A stretch of DNA of 32,933 nucleotides. Origin: Burkholderia sp. E7m39 (GTDB taxonomy: Bacteria > Pseudomonadota > Gammaproteobacteria > Burkholderiales > Burkholderiaceae). Every line of letters begins with the position of its first letter. Within the stretch, counting starts at the first letter, position 1. Positions 9,296 through 17,555 of the stretch are shown in pieces. The notes beneath the pieces are model-generated. The model saw nothing but the letters and a program-made list of their open reading frames with translations. It ran no database searches and had not been told where the DNA came from. The stretch covers positions 1 to 32,933 of the forward strand of contig BBSL01000267.1 of assembly GCA_001319865.1 (NCBI GenBank), written 5' to 3'. The translations under genes were made by a program, and so were the position numbers.

Positions 9296-10102
9296 GTGAC
9301 TACCTACACGAACGTACGCGGACTGGCGCGCGGCCTTCAGGTGTTACGGGCGCTGAACGCGATGGAAGGCGGACGCGCGACGAGCCAGCAGATTGCCGAT
9401 CTGACCGGTCTGCATCGCACGACTGTGCGCCGTCTGCTCGAAACGCTGATGGAGGAAGGGTTCGTTCGCCGCAGCACGTCGGACGACAGTTTTCGCCTGA
9501 CACTCGCCGTGCGTTCGCTGAGCGAGGGCTTCACCGATACCGAGCGCATCGCGACCGTCGCGCCGCCGATCATGGGGCAGCTCCTGCAGCGCGTCGCGTG
9601 GCCATCCGATCTCACCACGCCCGACGGCGACGCGATGATCATCCGCGAGACGACGCATCGCTTCAGTCAGTTGTCGTTTCATCGCGCGATGGTCGGGCGG
9701 CGTCTGCCGATCCTGCTGACGGCGGCGGGCCGCGCCTACTTCGCGATGTGCCCCGACGAGGAGCGGGAAGACATTCTCGAATTACTGCGCGCCGGCGTGG
9801 GCGGCGAAGAGCAGCAGGCACTTGCGAAGAACGATGCGCTGGTGCGCAAGCTGATCCAGCGCGTGCGCCAAGATGGTTTCGGGTCGAATCACGGAGACTG
9901 GACCGCACAGGCGAGAATCGGTGCGGTCGCGGTCGCGATCAGCGCGGACGAGCGCGTGCTCGCGAGCCTCAATGTCGTCTTCCTGTCGCGTGCGGTTAGC
10001 CTCGCTGATGCGACTCGCCGCTATGTCCCCGAGTTGCAGAGAGCGGCGAAAGAGATCGCAGAAGCATTGAGGCAAGAACCAGTCACTCAGCCTCGAGCAT
10101 AA
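9296..10102 (+). CDS. mhpR: IclR-family transcriptional activator of the mhp genes
   Basis: 268 residues from the GTG at 9296, or 283 from an in-frame ATG at 9251. The N-terminal winged helix is clear: VRGLARGLQVLRALN, then TSQQIADLTGLHRTTVRRLLETLMEEGFVRR. The C-terminal effector-binding domain includes HRAMVGRRLPILLTAAGRAYFA, a typical IclR motif. In E. coli, MhpR activates the mhp operon with 3-hydroxyphenylpropionate as effector. Divergent placement against mhpA supports the same role. I prefer GTG 9296 because AAGGGA lies upstream, and the alternative ATG would put the start codon against a perfect operator-like palindrome. The open frame upstream of 9251 is a shadow of mhpA. Confidence 0.93.
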   Translation: MTTYTNVRGLARGLQVLRALNAMEGGRATSQQIADLTGLHRTTVRRLLETLMEEGFVRRSTSDDSFRLTLAVRSLSEGFTDTERIATVAPPIMGQLLQRVAWPSDLTTPDGDAMIIRETTHRFSQLSFHRAMVGRRLPILLTAAGRAYFAMCPDEEREDILELLRAGVGGEEQQALAKNDALVRKLIQRVRQDGFGSNHGDWTAQARIGAVAVAISADERVLASLNVVFLSRAVSLADATRRYVPELQRAAKEIAEALRQEPVTQPRA

Positions 10103-10629
10103 AAGTAGGTAAGCGCGGCATCGTTGGTTTCGCGAGGACGCATTCGGCGGCTCCCTGAGTCGAACGGAGGACCGACGACGGAAACAAGTGGAGATCTATG
10201 GCTGCAACTGCCGACTGGAACCCTCTTGAAATGGCCGTGCACGCCAGCTTGTCTGACGTTAGGTGCTTGACCGTCTGAATGTCTTGATTCGGAAGTCGAA
10301 CGGTCACGCGAATGACCATGCGCCGACCGCAGCGGACGTCTGCAACTGGCCGATATGACCTATTCACTTTTGAACCGGGCGGCACTTCTCCCGTCTCTGT
10401 GGTGCGTGGTTGATTGCATGGCCACTGGCGCGTTTGCTGTTGCTGCAATTGGGGCTGGTGCCGCCGGCATTGCTGCTCATCAGTGTCTCGTAGTACAGCT
10501 TGCCGGCGCGGCACCCGTCACCGTTATGTTTTTCAGCGGCAATCAACGACGATCTTTTTGACGATTCGTCCGCGCGGCGCAATCAGCACGGTAACCGCTA
10601 GAATTGCGGTTTTAGCCCGGAATACGTCC
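10103..10629. other. Intergenic region without a recognisable gene
   Basis: About 530 bases lie between mhpR and the helicase. A minus-strand open frame at 10083-10514 overlaps the mhpR end, is Gln/Arg rich and matches no family I know, so I treat it as chance. The last 60 bases should hold the helicase promoter; TAGAAT at 10599-10604 is a possible -10 element without a convincing -35. I see no tRNA, repeat array or insertion sequence end. Confidence 0.4.
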
Positions 10630-12075
10630 ATGTCTTTTGCCTCGCTTGGCCTGATCGATGCCTTGGTGCGTAATGTGCAGGACCTCAATTACCAGACACC
10701 TACTCCGGTGCAGGCCAAGGCGATTCCTGCCGTGCTCAGTGGCAAGGACGTCATGGCTGCGGCACAGACCGGCACTGGTAAAACGGCGGGCTTTGCGCTG
10801 CCGCTGTTGCAACGGCTGGTGCAAAACGGCCCAGCGGTGTCCAGCAACCGCGCGCGTGTTCTAGTGTTGGTGCCCACGCGTGAACTGGCTGAACAGGTGC
10901 TGCAAAGCTTTATCGCTTACGGCAAAGGCCTCGACTTACGATTTCTGGCCGCCTACGGCGGTGTCAGTATCAACCCGCAGATGATGAAGTTGCGCAAAGG
11001 CATGGATGTGCTTGTTGCCACGCCAGGCCGTTTGCTGGATCTCAATCGCCAGAACGCAGTGCAGTTTGATCAGGTACAGACGCTGGTGCTGGATGAAGCC
11101 GACCGCATGCTGGATCTGGGCTTTGCGCGCGAACTCAACGCCGTCTTCGCGGCGTTGCCCGCCCGGCGCCAGACCCTGCTGTTCTCTGCCACGTTTACCG
11201 ATGAGATCCGCGCCATGGCAGCGGGCATTCTGCGCGGCCCGGTCGATATCAGCGTCAGCCCGCCCAATGCAGCGGCCAGCAAGATCAAGCAGTGGGTGGT
11301 GCCGGTCGATAAAAGGAACAAGCCTGAGCTCTTCATGCAGCTCGTGGCCGAGAACAACTGGGAGCACGCGCTGGTGTTCGTCAAAACCCGCAGTGGTGTG
11401 GATTACCTGGCGGCCATGCTCGATGATGCGGGCTATGCAGTCGACACCATCCACGGCGACAAACCGCAGCCCGCGCGCCTGCGTGCGCTCGAGCGCTTCA
11501 AGACGGGCGAAGTCAATATGCTGGTAGCCACCGATGTCGCAGCACGCGGCCTCGATATCGACGACCTGCCGCTGGTGATCAACGTCGATCTGCCGATCGT
11601 GGCGCAAGACTATGTGCACCGGATTGGCCGTACCGGCCGCGCGGGCGCCAGCGGCGTGGCTGTATCCCTTGTGTGTGCCGATGAAGCGCCGCAACTGGCC
11701 GCGATTGAAGCGCTGATCGGGCAAACGCTGCCCCGTGAAGAAGAGCCGGGTTTTGAAGCCGAACACCGCGTGCCGCAAACCAGTGTGACGGGGCAGATCG
11801 TCAAGAAACTCAAGAAGCCCAAGAAGCCCAAAGTGCCGCAAGCTGCGACGGGCGCCAAGCAGTTGCCGGGAAAAAAAACACGCCAGCAAAGTGTCGAAAA
11901 CAATCGCAAGCCTGGGGCGCAGCGTGCTGTGGTCGCGGGTAATGACACAAGCTTGTCGAGCGGTAGCCCATTCAGCGTGCAAAAGCCTCGCAGCAAACCC
12001 GCCAGCAAGCCAGCCGCAGGCTCACATAATTCGGCTGGCAATCCCGGTAGTGGCCGCGGCAAACGCCAAACCTGA
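10630..12075 (+). CDS. rhlE: ATP-dependent RNA helicase, DEAD-box, RhlE-like
   Basis: 481 residues from the ATG at 10630. All core motifs are present: Q motif around 21-28 (YQTPTPVQ), Walker A AQTGTGKT (45-52), PTREL (82-86), TPGR (131-134), DEAD (155-158), SAT (186-188) and HRIGRTGR (330-337). The C-terminal 100 residues form a basic, low-complexity tail with KKLKKPKKPK, typical of RhlE proteins acting on ribosomal or structured RNA. Upstream in-frame codons are Cys/Arg-rich and unlikely to be translated. The base and codon style (many CTG, GTG, GAT and CAG runs, lower GC) differs from the very CG-rich mhp genes on its left. It has no functional link to either neighbour and looks like an insertion between two catabolic blocks. 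RhlE versus another DEAD subfamily is a family-level judgement. Confidence 0.9.
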   Translation: MSFASLGLIDALVRNVQDLNYQTPTPVQAKAIPAVLSGKDVMAAAQTGTGKTAGFALPLLQRLVQNGPAVSSNRARVLVLVPTRELAEQVLQSFIAYGKGLDLRFLAAYGGVSINPQMMKLRKGMDVLVATPGRLLDLNRQNAVQFDQVQTLVLDEADRMLDLGFARELNAVFAALPARRQTLLFSATFTDEIRAMAAGILRGPVDISVSPPNAAASKIKQWVVPVDKRNKPELFMQLVAENNWEHALVFVKTRSGVDYLAAMLDDAGYAVDTIHGDKPQPARLRALERFKTGEVNMLVATDVAARGLDIDDLPLVINVDLPIVAQDYVHRIGRTGRAGASGVAVSLVCADEAPQLAAIEALIGQTLPREEEPGFEAEHRVPQTSVTGQIVKKLKKPKKPKVPQAATGAKQLPGKKTRQQSVENNRKPGAQRAVVAGNDTSLSSGSPFSVQKPRSKPASKPAAGSHNSAGNPGSGRGKRQT

Positions 12076-12248
12076 TTCGCGGCGATGAGTATCGTCAGCC
12101 CTGGAACAGGCCGGCGGTTTGAACTTCTGTGCCGAACAGACTTTGAAATTGTACGTAGCGAGCGTCCGTTTGAACTCTTTTCTGGCGAATGTGCCCGCTT
12201 CTAACGTTCCCTGCCTTTCCGAAACCGTCACCGCTGCCATTCGCCCGG

Positions 12249-12575
12249 ACGGTGCTTTGGTTGGCGGCTCAGTGGCGCATTACGGCCGCTGGCCACACCA
12301 CCGTCTACGTCAGCTACGATCACCCCAATTTGCACGACTAGTACGATGACCCCGTAGTACGGGCCAACCATCGCGCGACGCACGTCGCGTAGGTCGGGCT
12401 TCTGGCGTTTGCGTCTGTGGATTGGCTGGCCGGCCGCATGGGGCCGTTATCCGTCGAGGATAGTGCTGACCTAACCCATGTTGATGCCGCGAGCGAGCGC
12501 GTTAATGGGGACGCGTGCCTGTTGGTGGACCACTGCGTCAGTGCCGCTCACTGCCGCATTCAAGCCTGGCGATAG
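12249..12575 (+). pseudogene. Decayed reading frame, unidentified protein remnant
   Basis: One plus-strand frame reads like a real protein, yet is broken by two in-frame TAG codons, at 12339-12341 and at the codon after THVA near 12389. Segments read as TVLWLAAQWRITAAGHTTVY, then VSYDHPNLHD, YDDPVVRANHRATHVA, VGLLAFASVDWLAGRMGPL and SVEDSADLTHVDAASERV, ending at a TAG at 12573-12575. The composition (D, V, A, H, few Arg) is unlike the Arg/Ser-rich shadow frames nearby. No start with a good ribosome site is visible. I do not recognise the family. It overlaps the 3' end of the soeC-like gene by 16 bases. Confidence 0.4.
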
Positions 12576-13513
12576 TAAATGTTCTGCGGATGCCGAGCCT
12601 CTGCAAAAAAGAACCACCGCTCCGCGACGAGTCCTGCGTACTGAATCGCAGACGCAGCGCACAGCAGAGCGAACGACACGCCGATCGAACGGACGCTGCC
12701 ACCGAACGCAACAAGACAGAACGGCACGACAAACGCGGCAACGATGAAAGTCCACTTGATACGCATGAGCGTTTCATGCGTCTTGCCGTGAAAGAACTCG
12801 CGCAGATTGAACGCGCCTGCCGTGAAGCCACGCGACTTCTGCTCGACGCGCGCGCCGCGAATGCCGGTTGCACTTTGCAACGTCGATTTGGGTCTGAGCC
12901 GCGCATTGCGAGCCAGCGAAGCACTTCGCGACACGAGGCCCGCCAGAGTCAGCACGCACGCTGTGACAGCAAGCGTCGGCATGAGCGTCGTTGCGAGCAC
13001 CGCCGCGCACGCGGATGCGAGCGTGAAGCCTGACGCGCAGCCTAGCAATACGAAATTAACGAGCGTCAGCGGCGTCGCCCACTCCTGCAAAAAGCGCAGA
13101 CACGCGTAGATCATTCCCGTGCAGACGAACAACGCTGCACTGGCGACCGCTGCGATAACGCCGACCTCGAACGTATGCGCCGATCCGAACGCATGCGCGA
13201 CGCCATAAGCGAACGTGCAAGCCAGAAACGCCGGCAGCGCCAGGCATTCGCGCGAGAGCCACGACGTGCGCCACATCGCAATCGCACGCCATGCGCGCTC
13301 GGGATGGCCGAGGTGGAAGAACGACGCGAGCAAGCCCAACGCGCCGAGCAGACACGACAACGCCGCGCCGATCACATAGAACATCGGCGGCACGGCGGCG
13401 GCATCGACAAAGCCGAGCCGCGTCGCTGCCTCGACGCCGACGAGCGCAATCAGCAGGCCCTGCCCTGCGCCGCTCAGCGTCGTGAGAAACACCACTGAAA
13501 AAGCCGGATTCAT
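12560..13513 (-). CDS. soeC: Membrane anchor subunit of a molybdoenzyme, SoeC/DmsC-like
   Basis: 317 residues with about eight hydrophobic helices, typical of the DmsC/SoeC quinone-interacting anchor family. The first helices read FSVVFLTTLSGAGQGLLIAL, followed by LGLLASFFHLGHPERAWRA. The FHLGHPxRAWRA signature is characteristic of DmsC-type anchors. It should anchor the catalytic and iron-sulfur subunits to the cytoplasmic face of the inner membrane and pass electrons to quinone. It follows the iron-sulfur gene by 37 bases in the same direction. Its 3' end abuts the decayed frame. Whether the complex oxidises sulfite or reduces an S- or N-oxide depends on the catalytic subunit, which favours sulfite oxidation. 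Confidence 0.8.
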   Translation of the reverse strand: MNPAFSVVFLTTLSGAGQGLLIALVGVEAATRLGFVDAAAVPPMFYVIGAALSCLLGALGLLASFFHLGHPERAWRAIAMWRTSWLSRECLALPAFLACTFAYGVAHAFGSAHTFEVGVIAAVASAALFVCTGMIYACLRFLQEWATPLTLVNFVLLGCASGFTLASACAAVLATTLMPTLAVTACVLTLAGLVSRSASLARNARLRPKSTLQSATGIRGARVEQKSRGFTAGAFNLREFFHGKTHETLMRIKWTFIVAAFVVPFCLVAFGGSVRSIGVSFALLCAASAIQYAGLVAERWFFFAEARHPQNIYYRQA

Positions 13514-13550
13514 GCACGTCTCCCGTCACGGGTTTTGAATGTTTGCGGAC

Positions 13551-14279
13551 TCAAACCCGCGTCGCAAATGAAGCGAGATGAAGCTCGCCGTGTTGCGCCT
13601 GAGGTTCAGAAGTCTCGCCTTCTTCGCCGCTGCCGCACGAACACGAACCGCTCCCACACGACGTCACCTTCTGACGCGGCAGATAATGATTCGAAGGCCG
13701 CGTGCCCCACTCCGGCATCAGTTGATAGCCGCCGCGTTCCCGGATCGCCTTCGATACAACCGAGTCAGGATCATGGATGTCGCCGAAGAGCCGCGCCGAC
13801 GTCGGACACGCAAGCACGCATGCGGGCTTGCGATCCCGCTCCGGCAGCGCTTCGTTATGGATGCGGTCCGAACATAGCGTGCACTTGGTCATCTCCTTGC
13901 GCTTTTCGTCGATCTCGCGCGCGCCATAGGGACACGCCCACGCGCAGTACTTGCAGCCGATACAGCGGTCGTAATCGACCAGCACGAGGCCGTCTTCCTT
14001 GCGCTTGTAGCTGGCCCCCGTCGGACAGACGGGCACGCACGGCGGATCTTCGCAGTGCAGACACGACTTCGGAAAATGAATCGTGTCGGTGAGTGGAAAC
14101 TCGCCTGCTTCGTAGGTCTGCACGCGGTTGAAAAACGTGCCGGACGGATCGGCGTCATAGGGATGAAAATCCGCGAGGCTCCCCGCCTCGCCGGATGTGT
14201 TCCATTCCTTGCAACTCGTCACGCACGCGTGGCAGCCCACGCAGACGTTCAGGTCGATCACGAGCGCCATCTGTGTCAT
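13551..14279 (-). CDS. soeB: Four-cluster [4Fe-4S] electron transfer subunit, SoeB/DmsB-like
   Basis: 242 residues. Cysteines fall in the order of four [4Fe-4S] clusters: C13-x2-C16-x2-C19-x3-C23 (CVGCHACVTSC), CLHCEDPPCVPVCP, CIGCKYCAWACPYG, and CTLCSDRI with CVLACP. This matches DmsB/NrfC/SoeB-type ferredoxin subunits that wire the molybdenum site to the membrane anchor. There is no signal peptide, consistent with a cytoplasmic complex. An oddity is the C-terminal tail, which adds a short Cys/Gly/Ser-rich run (SCGSGSCSCGSG) followed by an acidic, hydrophilic end beyond the conserved core. It lies 15 bases after the catalytic gene. Confidence 0.88.
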   Translation of the reverse strand: MTQMALVIDLNVCVGCHACVTSCKEWNTSGEAGSLADFHPYDADPSGTFFNRVQTYEAGEFPLTDTIHFPKSCLHCEDPPCVPVCPTGASYKRKEDGLVLVDYDRCIGCKYCAWACPYGAREIDEKRKEMTKCTLCSDRIHNEALPERDRKPACVLACPTSARLFGDIHDPDSVVSKAIRERGGYQLMPEWGTRPSNHYLPRQKVTSCGSGSCSCGSGEEGETSEPQAQHGELHLASFATRV

Positions 14280-14294
14280 ACGGTGCTCCTCGCT

Positions 14295-17234
14295 TTAATC
14301 ACGTTGTACCGCTTTACGCAGCCGCGTAGCGAACTCGCCGCGCCCCGCAAAATACGTCTGCACGATGCGATCAATCGTGCCGCTCATACGCGCCCCGACC
14401 ACGCCCGGCATCACGGCTGGCATCGGTGCGAATTGCGGAAGCGTGTGATCCGCGTCGCTTTCCGCCGGATAGATGCGCACGCGCACGTCATACCATGCGG
14501 CCTGGCCGGTCACGGGATCGGAGTTCGACGTGCGCGCGTAACCCGGATCGTTGACGGGGATTTCATCCGTAATCACGTGATTCAGCAGGAAGCCGCGCTG
14601 CGATTCGTTTGCGTCCGGGCCGAGGTTCCATGCGCCCGCCGACTTGCCGATCGCGTTCCACGTCCACACCGTCCCCGGCTCGACAGCCTCGCTATAGCGC
14701 GCAAGACACCGGACCTTGCCCCATTGCGATTCGACGTAAATCCAGCCGCCGTCCTCGATACCTTGCGCAGCCGCCATGCGCGGATTCATATACAGATAGT
14801 TCTCGCCGTGAATCTGGCGCAGCCATGCGTTCTGCGAATCCCACGAGTGATACATCGCCATCGGCCGCTGCGTGACGGCCGCAAGCGGAAAGCGCGCATG
14901 ATCGGTCGTGTCGTGCTCGAGCGGCGCATGCCAATGCGGCAGCGGATCGAAATACTGCTCGATGCGCGCGCGCAGATGGTCGGGCGGTTGCCGCCCTTTC
15001 GTCTTGCCTTGCGCGGCAAGCCTGAATTTTTGCATCACGTCCGAATAGAGCGCGATCACGATCGGCGTATTGAACTTGCGAAAGCCTTTCTCGACCGCAA
15101 AGTCGAGATACGGTCCGTTGCAATTGCGCATGTACTGCAGATGCTCGGGCAGTGTGTAGTGATAGACGCAGTTGTGCTTCGCGTACTCTTCCCACTGCTT
15201 CGGATTCGGCTCGCCGACGAGCGCGTCCTTGCCGTCCTTGCCGCGCCAGCCGATCAGGAAGCCGACACCCGAACCCGGCGCTGTCTGATGATTGACGATG
15301 AAGTCCGGATAGTCGCGATACCTGGGCGTGCCTTCCGGCGTCGTAAAGGCAGGAAACTTCAGCCGGCTCGCCAGTTCGACGAGCACTTCCTGAAACGGTT
15401 TGCATTCGCCCGTCCGCGGCACGACGGGCACGCGCACAGAATCGACAGGGCCGTCGAACTCGGAGATGGGGCGATCGAGCATCGACATCGCGTCGTGGCG
15501 TTCGAGGTACGTCGTGTCGGGCAGAATCAGATCCGCGAAGGCGGTCATCTCCGACTGGAACGCGTCGCACACCACGATGAACGGTATCTTGTAGTCGCCG
15601 TTCTCATGACGGTCCGCCAGCATCTTGCGGACTTCGACAGTGTTCATCGACGAGTTCCATGCCATGTTGGCCATGAAGATCAGCAACGTATCGATCGGAT
15701 AGGGATCGCCGCGCCACGCGTTCGTGATGACGCTATGCATCAGGCCATGTACCGCGAGCGGGTACTCCCACGAGAACGCCTTGTCGATGCGTACGGGTTC
15801 GCCGTTGTCGTGAATGAACAGGTCTTCGGGACCAGCGGGCCAACCGAGCGGGCCGTTCGCAAGCGGTGTGTTCGGCCTCACATCGTCGGGACTGTTCGGC
15901 GGTTTCGCCGACGGCGGCACGGCGCGTGGATACGGCGACTTGTGCCGGAAGCCGCCCGGCCTGTCGATGGTGCCGAGCAGCGACATCAGCACCGCGAGCG
16001 CACGGATCGTCTGAAAGCCGTTCGAATGGCCGGCAAGGCCGCGCATCGCATGGAAGGCGATCGGCGCACCTGTCACGGTGTCGTACGTCTTGCCCCACGC
16101 GTCCGTCCATTGAATCGGCAGCGTGATCTTCTGGTCACGAGCTACATCTGCCATTTCGGTCGCGAGCCGGCGAATCGTATCGGCAGGAATGCCGGTGATC
16201 TCCGCTGCCCATTCCGGCGTGCAGTTCGCCACCTGTTCGCGCAGCAGCGCAAACGACGGAGCGACAGGCGTGCCGTCTTTCAGCGTATAGCGGCCTTCCA
16301 GCGCAGGCCGCACGTCCGGCGTGTGATGCAGCACTTCCCTCTGACTGACAGGGTCCCACCACATATGGTTCTGCGGAAACAGCGCGTTGCACGCCTGCGC
16401 ATCTCCGTCGCAGACGAACATACCGAACGTGTCGCTGTCTTCGCGCATATCGAGCAGTTCGCCCGCATTCGTGAAGCGCTCGACGAACTCGCGGTCATAC
16501 GCATTGCTTTCAATCAGTTCCCGCATCAGCGCCATGAAAAGCGCGCCGTCCGTGCCGGGTCGAATGGGGACCCATTCGTCGGCAATCGCCGCATAACCCG
16601 TGCGCACCGGATTGATCGCGATGAAGCGCCCACCCGCGCGCTTGAACTTCGAAATCGCGATCTTCAGCGGATTCGAATGGTGGTCCTCGGCGGTGCCGAT
16701 CATGAAGAAGAGTTTCGCGCGGTCGAGATCGGGTCCGCCGAATTCCCAGAACGAGCCGCCCATCGTATAGATCATGCCCGCGGCCATGTTCACCGAGCAG
16801 AAGCCGCCGTGCGCCGCGTAGTTGGGCGTGCCGAACTGCTTCGCGAACAGACCCGTCAACGCCTGCATCTGGTCGCGCCCCGTGAAGAGTGCGAACTTTT
16901 TCGGGTCGGTGGCGCGCAGATGCGCGAGACGTTTTTCGAGTACGTCGAACGCGACGTCCCATGAGACGGGCTCGAACTGTGCGGTGCCGCGCAATGCATC
17001 GGGCTTGCGCATCAAGGGTTGCGTAAGGCGCGCGGGCGAGTACTGCTTCATGATGCCCGACGAGCCTTTCGCGCAAATCACGCCCTGGTTGAGCGGATGC
17101 TCGGGGTTGCCGTCGATATAGCGCACTTCGCCATCGCGCAGATGTACGCGAATACCGCACCGACAGGCGCACATGTAACAGGTCGTCGTCTTGACTTCCA
17201 GCTTCTCGTTTTGCGTGCGGACTTTATGCTCCAT
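14295..17234 (-). CDS. soeA: Molybdopterin oxidoreductase catalytic subunit, probable sulfite dehydrogenase SoeA
   Basis: 979 residues from the ATG at 17234 (GAGAGAG upstream). It belongs to the DMSO reductase superfamily. The N-terminal [4Fe-4S] motif is C19-x2-C22-x3-C26-x27-C54 (CYMCACRCG ... CAKG). Next come GNPEHPLNQGVICAKGSSG, the FTGRDQMQALTG stretch, and AAHGGFCSVNM, where Cys146 is positioned to be the Mo ligand as in PsrA/PhsA-type enzymes. No Tat twin-arginine signal is present, so the protein should stay in the cytoplasm, as described for SoeABC of Allochromatium and Ruegeria. The motif pattern and gene order A-B-C match SoeABC as I recall it. Expected reaction: sulfite to sulfate with electrons to quinone. 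A polysulfide or thiosulfate reductase is the main alternative. The far upstream in-frame Met at 17363 is unlikely, since the intervening residues are nonconserved. Confidence 0.8.
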   Translation of the reverse strand: MEHKVRTQNEKLEVKTTTCYMCACRCGIRVHLRDGEVRYIDGNPEHPLNQGVICAKGSSGIMKQYSPARLTQPLMRKPDALRGTAQFEPVSWDVAFDVLEKRLAHLRATDPKKFALFTGRDQMQALTGLFAKQFGTPNYAAHGGFCSVNMAAGMIYTMGGSFWEFGGPDLDRAKLFFMIGTAEDHHSNPLKIAISKFKRAGGRFIAINPVRTGYAAIADEWVPIRPGTDGALFMALMRELIESNAYDREFVERFTNAGELLDMREDSDTFGMFVCDGDAQACNALFPQNHMWWDPVSQREVLHHTPDVRPALEGRYTLKDGTPVAPSFALLREQVANCTPEWAAEITGIPADTIRRLATEMADVARDQKITLPIQWTDAWGKTYDTVTGAPIAFHAMRGLAGHSNGFQTIRALAVLMSLLGTIDRPGGFRHKSPYPRAVPPSAKPPNSPDDVRPNTPLANGPLGWPAGPEDLFIHDNGEPVRIDKAFSWEYPLAVHGLMHSVITNAWRGDPYPIDTLLIFMANMAWNSSMNTVEVRKMLADRHENGDYKIPFIVVCDAFQSEMTAFADLILPDTTYLERHDAMSMLDRPISEFDGPVDSVRVPVVPRTGECKPFQEVLVELASRLKFPAFTTPEGTPRYRDYPDFIVNHQTAPGSGVGFLIGWRGKDGKDALVGEPNPKQWEEYAKHNCVYHYTLPEHLQYMRNCNGPYLDFAVEKGFRKFNTPIVIALYSDVMQKFRLAAQGKTKGRQPPDHLRARIEQYFDPLPHWHAPLEHDTTDHARFPLAAVTQRPMAMYHSWDSQNAWLRQIHGENYLYMNPRMAAAQGIEDGGWIYVESQWGKVRCLARYSEAVEPGTVWTWNAIGKSAGAWNLGPDANESQRGFLLNHVITDEIPVNDPGYARTSNSDPVTGQAAWYDVRVRIYPAESDADHTLPQFAPMPAVMPGVVGARMSGTIDRIVQTYFAGRGEFATRLRKAVQRD

Positions 17235-17555
17235 TTTTCTCTCTCGAATCGCGTGACGGCGATGCTGCAAAGGCAGGCTCAAGCGACATCTGGCAAAGTG
17301 CCGCTTGCGGAATTCCCAGCTTCTCCATGCTAAGAGGTCATTCAACAAAAGAAAAATCGGCAATTTGTATTCGAATCATCACGTCAGCCGATAGTCAAAC
17401 GATGTTCGCGCATCGTCGATGCTTTGGTCGATCAAGCGTCTTGAACGCGTGCGGGGCCGTGCACAAACAGTCTCTTGCCAGATGATTACCCGATGCGGCC
17501 TGACAGGTTGCCCTGCGGTATCCGAATGACCCGCAGGGAGCATTTCGACCAGCTG
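17235..17555. other. Intergenic region upstream of the soe-like genes
   Basis: About 320 bases separate the ThDP-enzyme stop from the soeA start, with no credible gene. An AT-rich patch around 17335-17380 stands out from the CG-rich surroundings and probably contains the soe promoter. No clear terminator hairpin for the ThDP gene is visible. Confidence 0.5.
17369..17398 (-). promoter_or_regulatory. Possible sigma-70 promoter for soeABC
   Basis: On the minus strand, TTGACT (17398-17393) is followed after 18 bases by TCGAAT (17374-17369), a four-of-six match to the -10 consensus. The pair sits in the AT-rich patch, about 135 bases upstream of soeA. No start site is known, so the call is tentative. 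Confidence 0.3.

Noticed and set aside
10083..10514. Minus-strand open frame of 143 codons between mhpR and the helicase
   Set aside because: Overlaps the mhpR end, is Gln/Arg-rich, has no ribosome site and matches no recognisable family.
14055..16964. 969-codon plus-strand open frame opposite soeA
   Set aside because: The opposite strand encodes a molybdoenzyme with intact cluster ligands. The plus-strand translation is Arg/His-rich without domains.
17281..17310. TGGCA...TTGC resembling a sigma-54 promoter upstream of soeA
   Set aside because: The GG-GC spacing is about 3 bases too long for a -24/-12 element.
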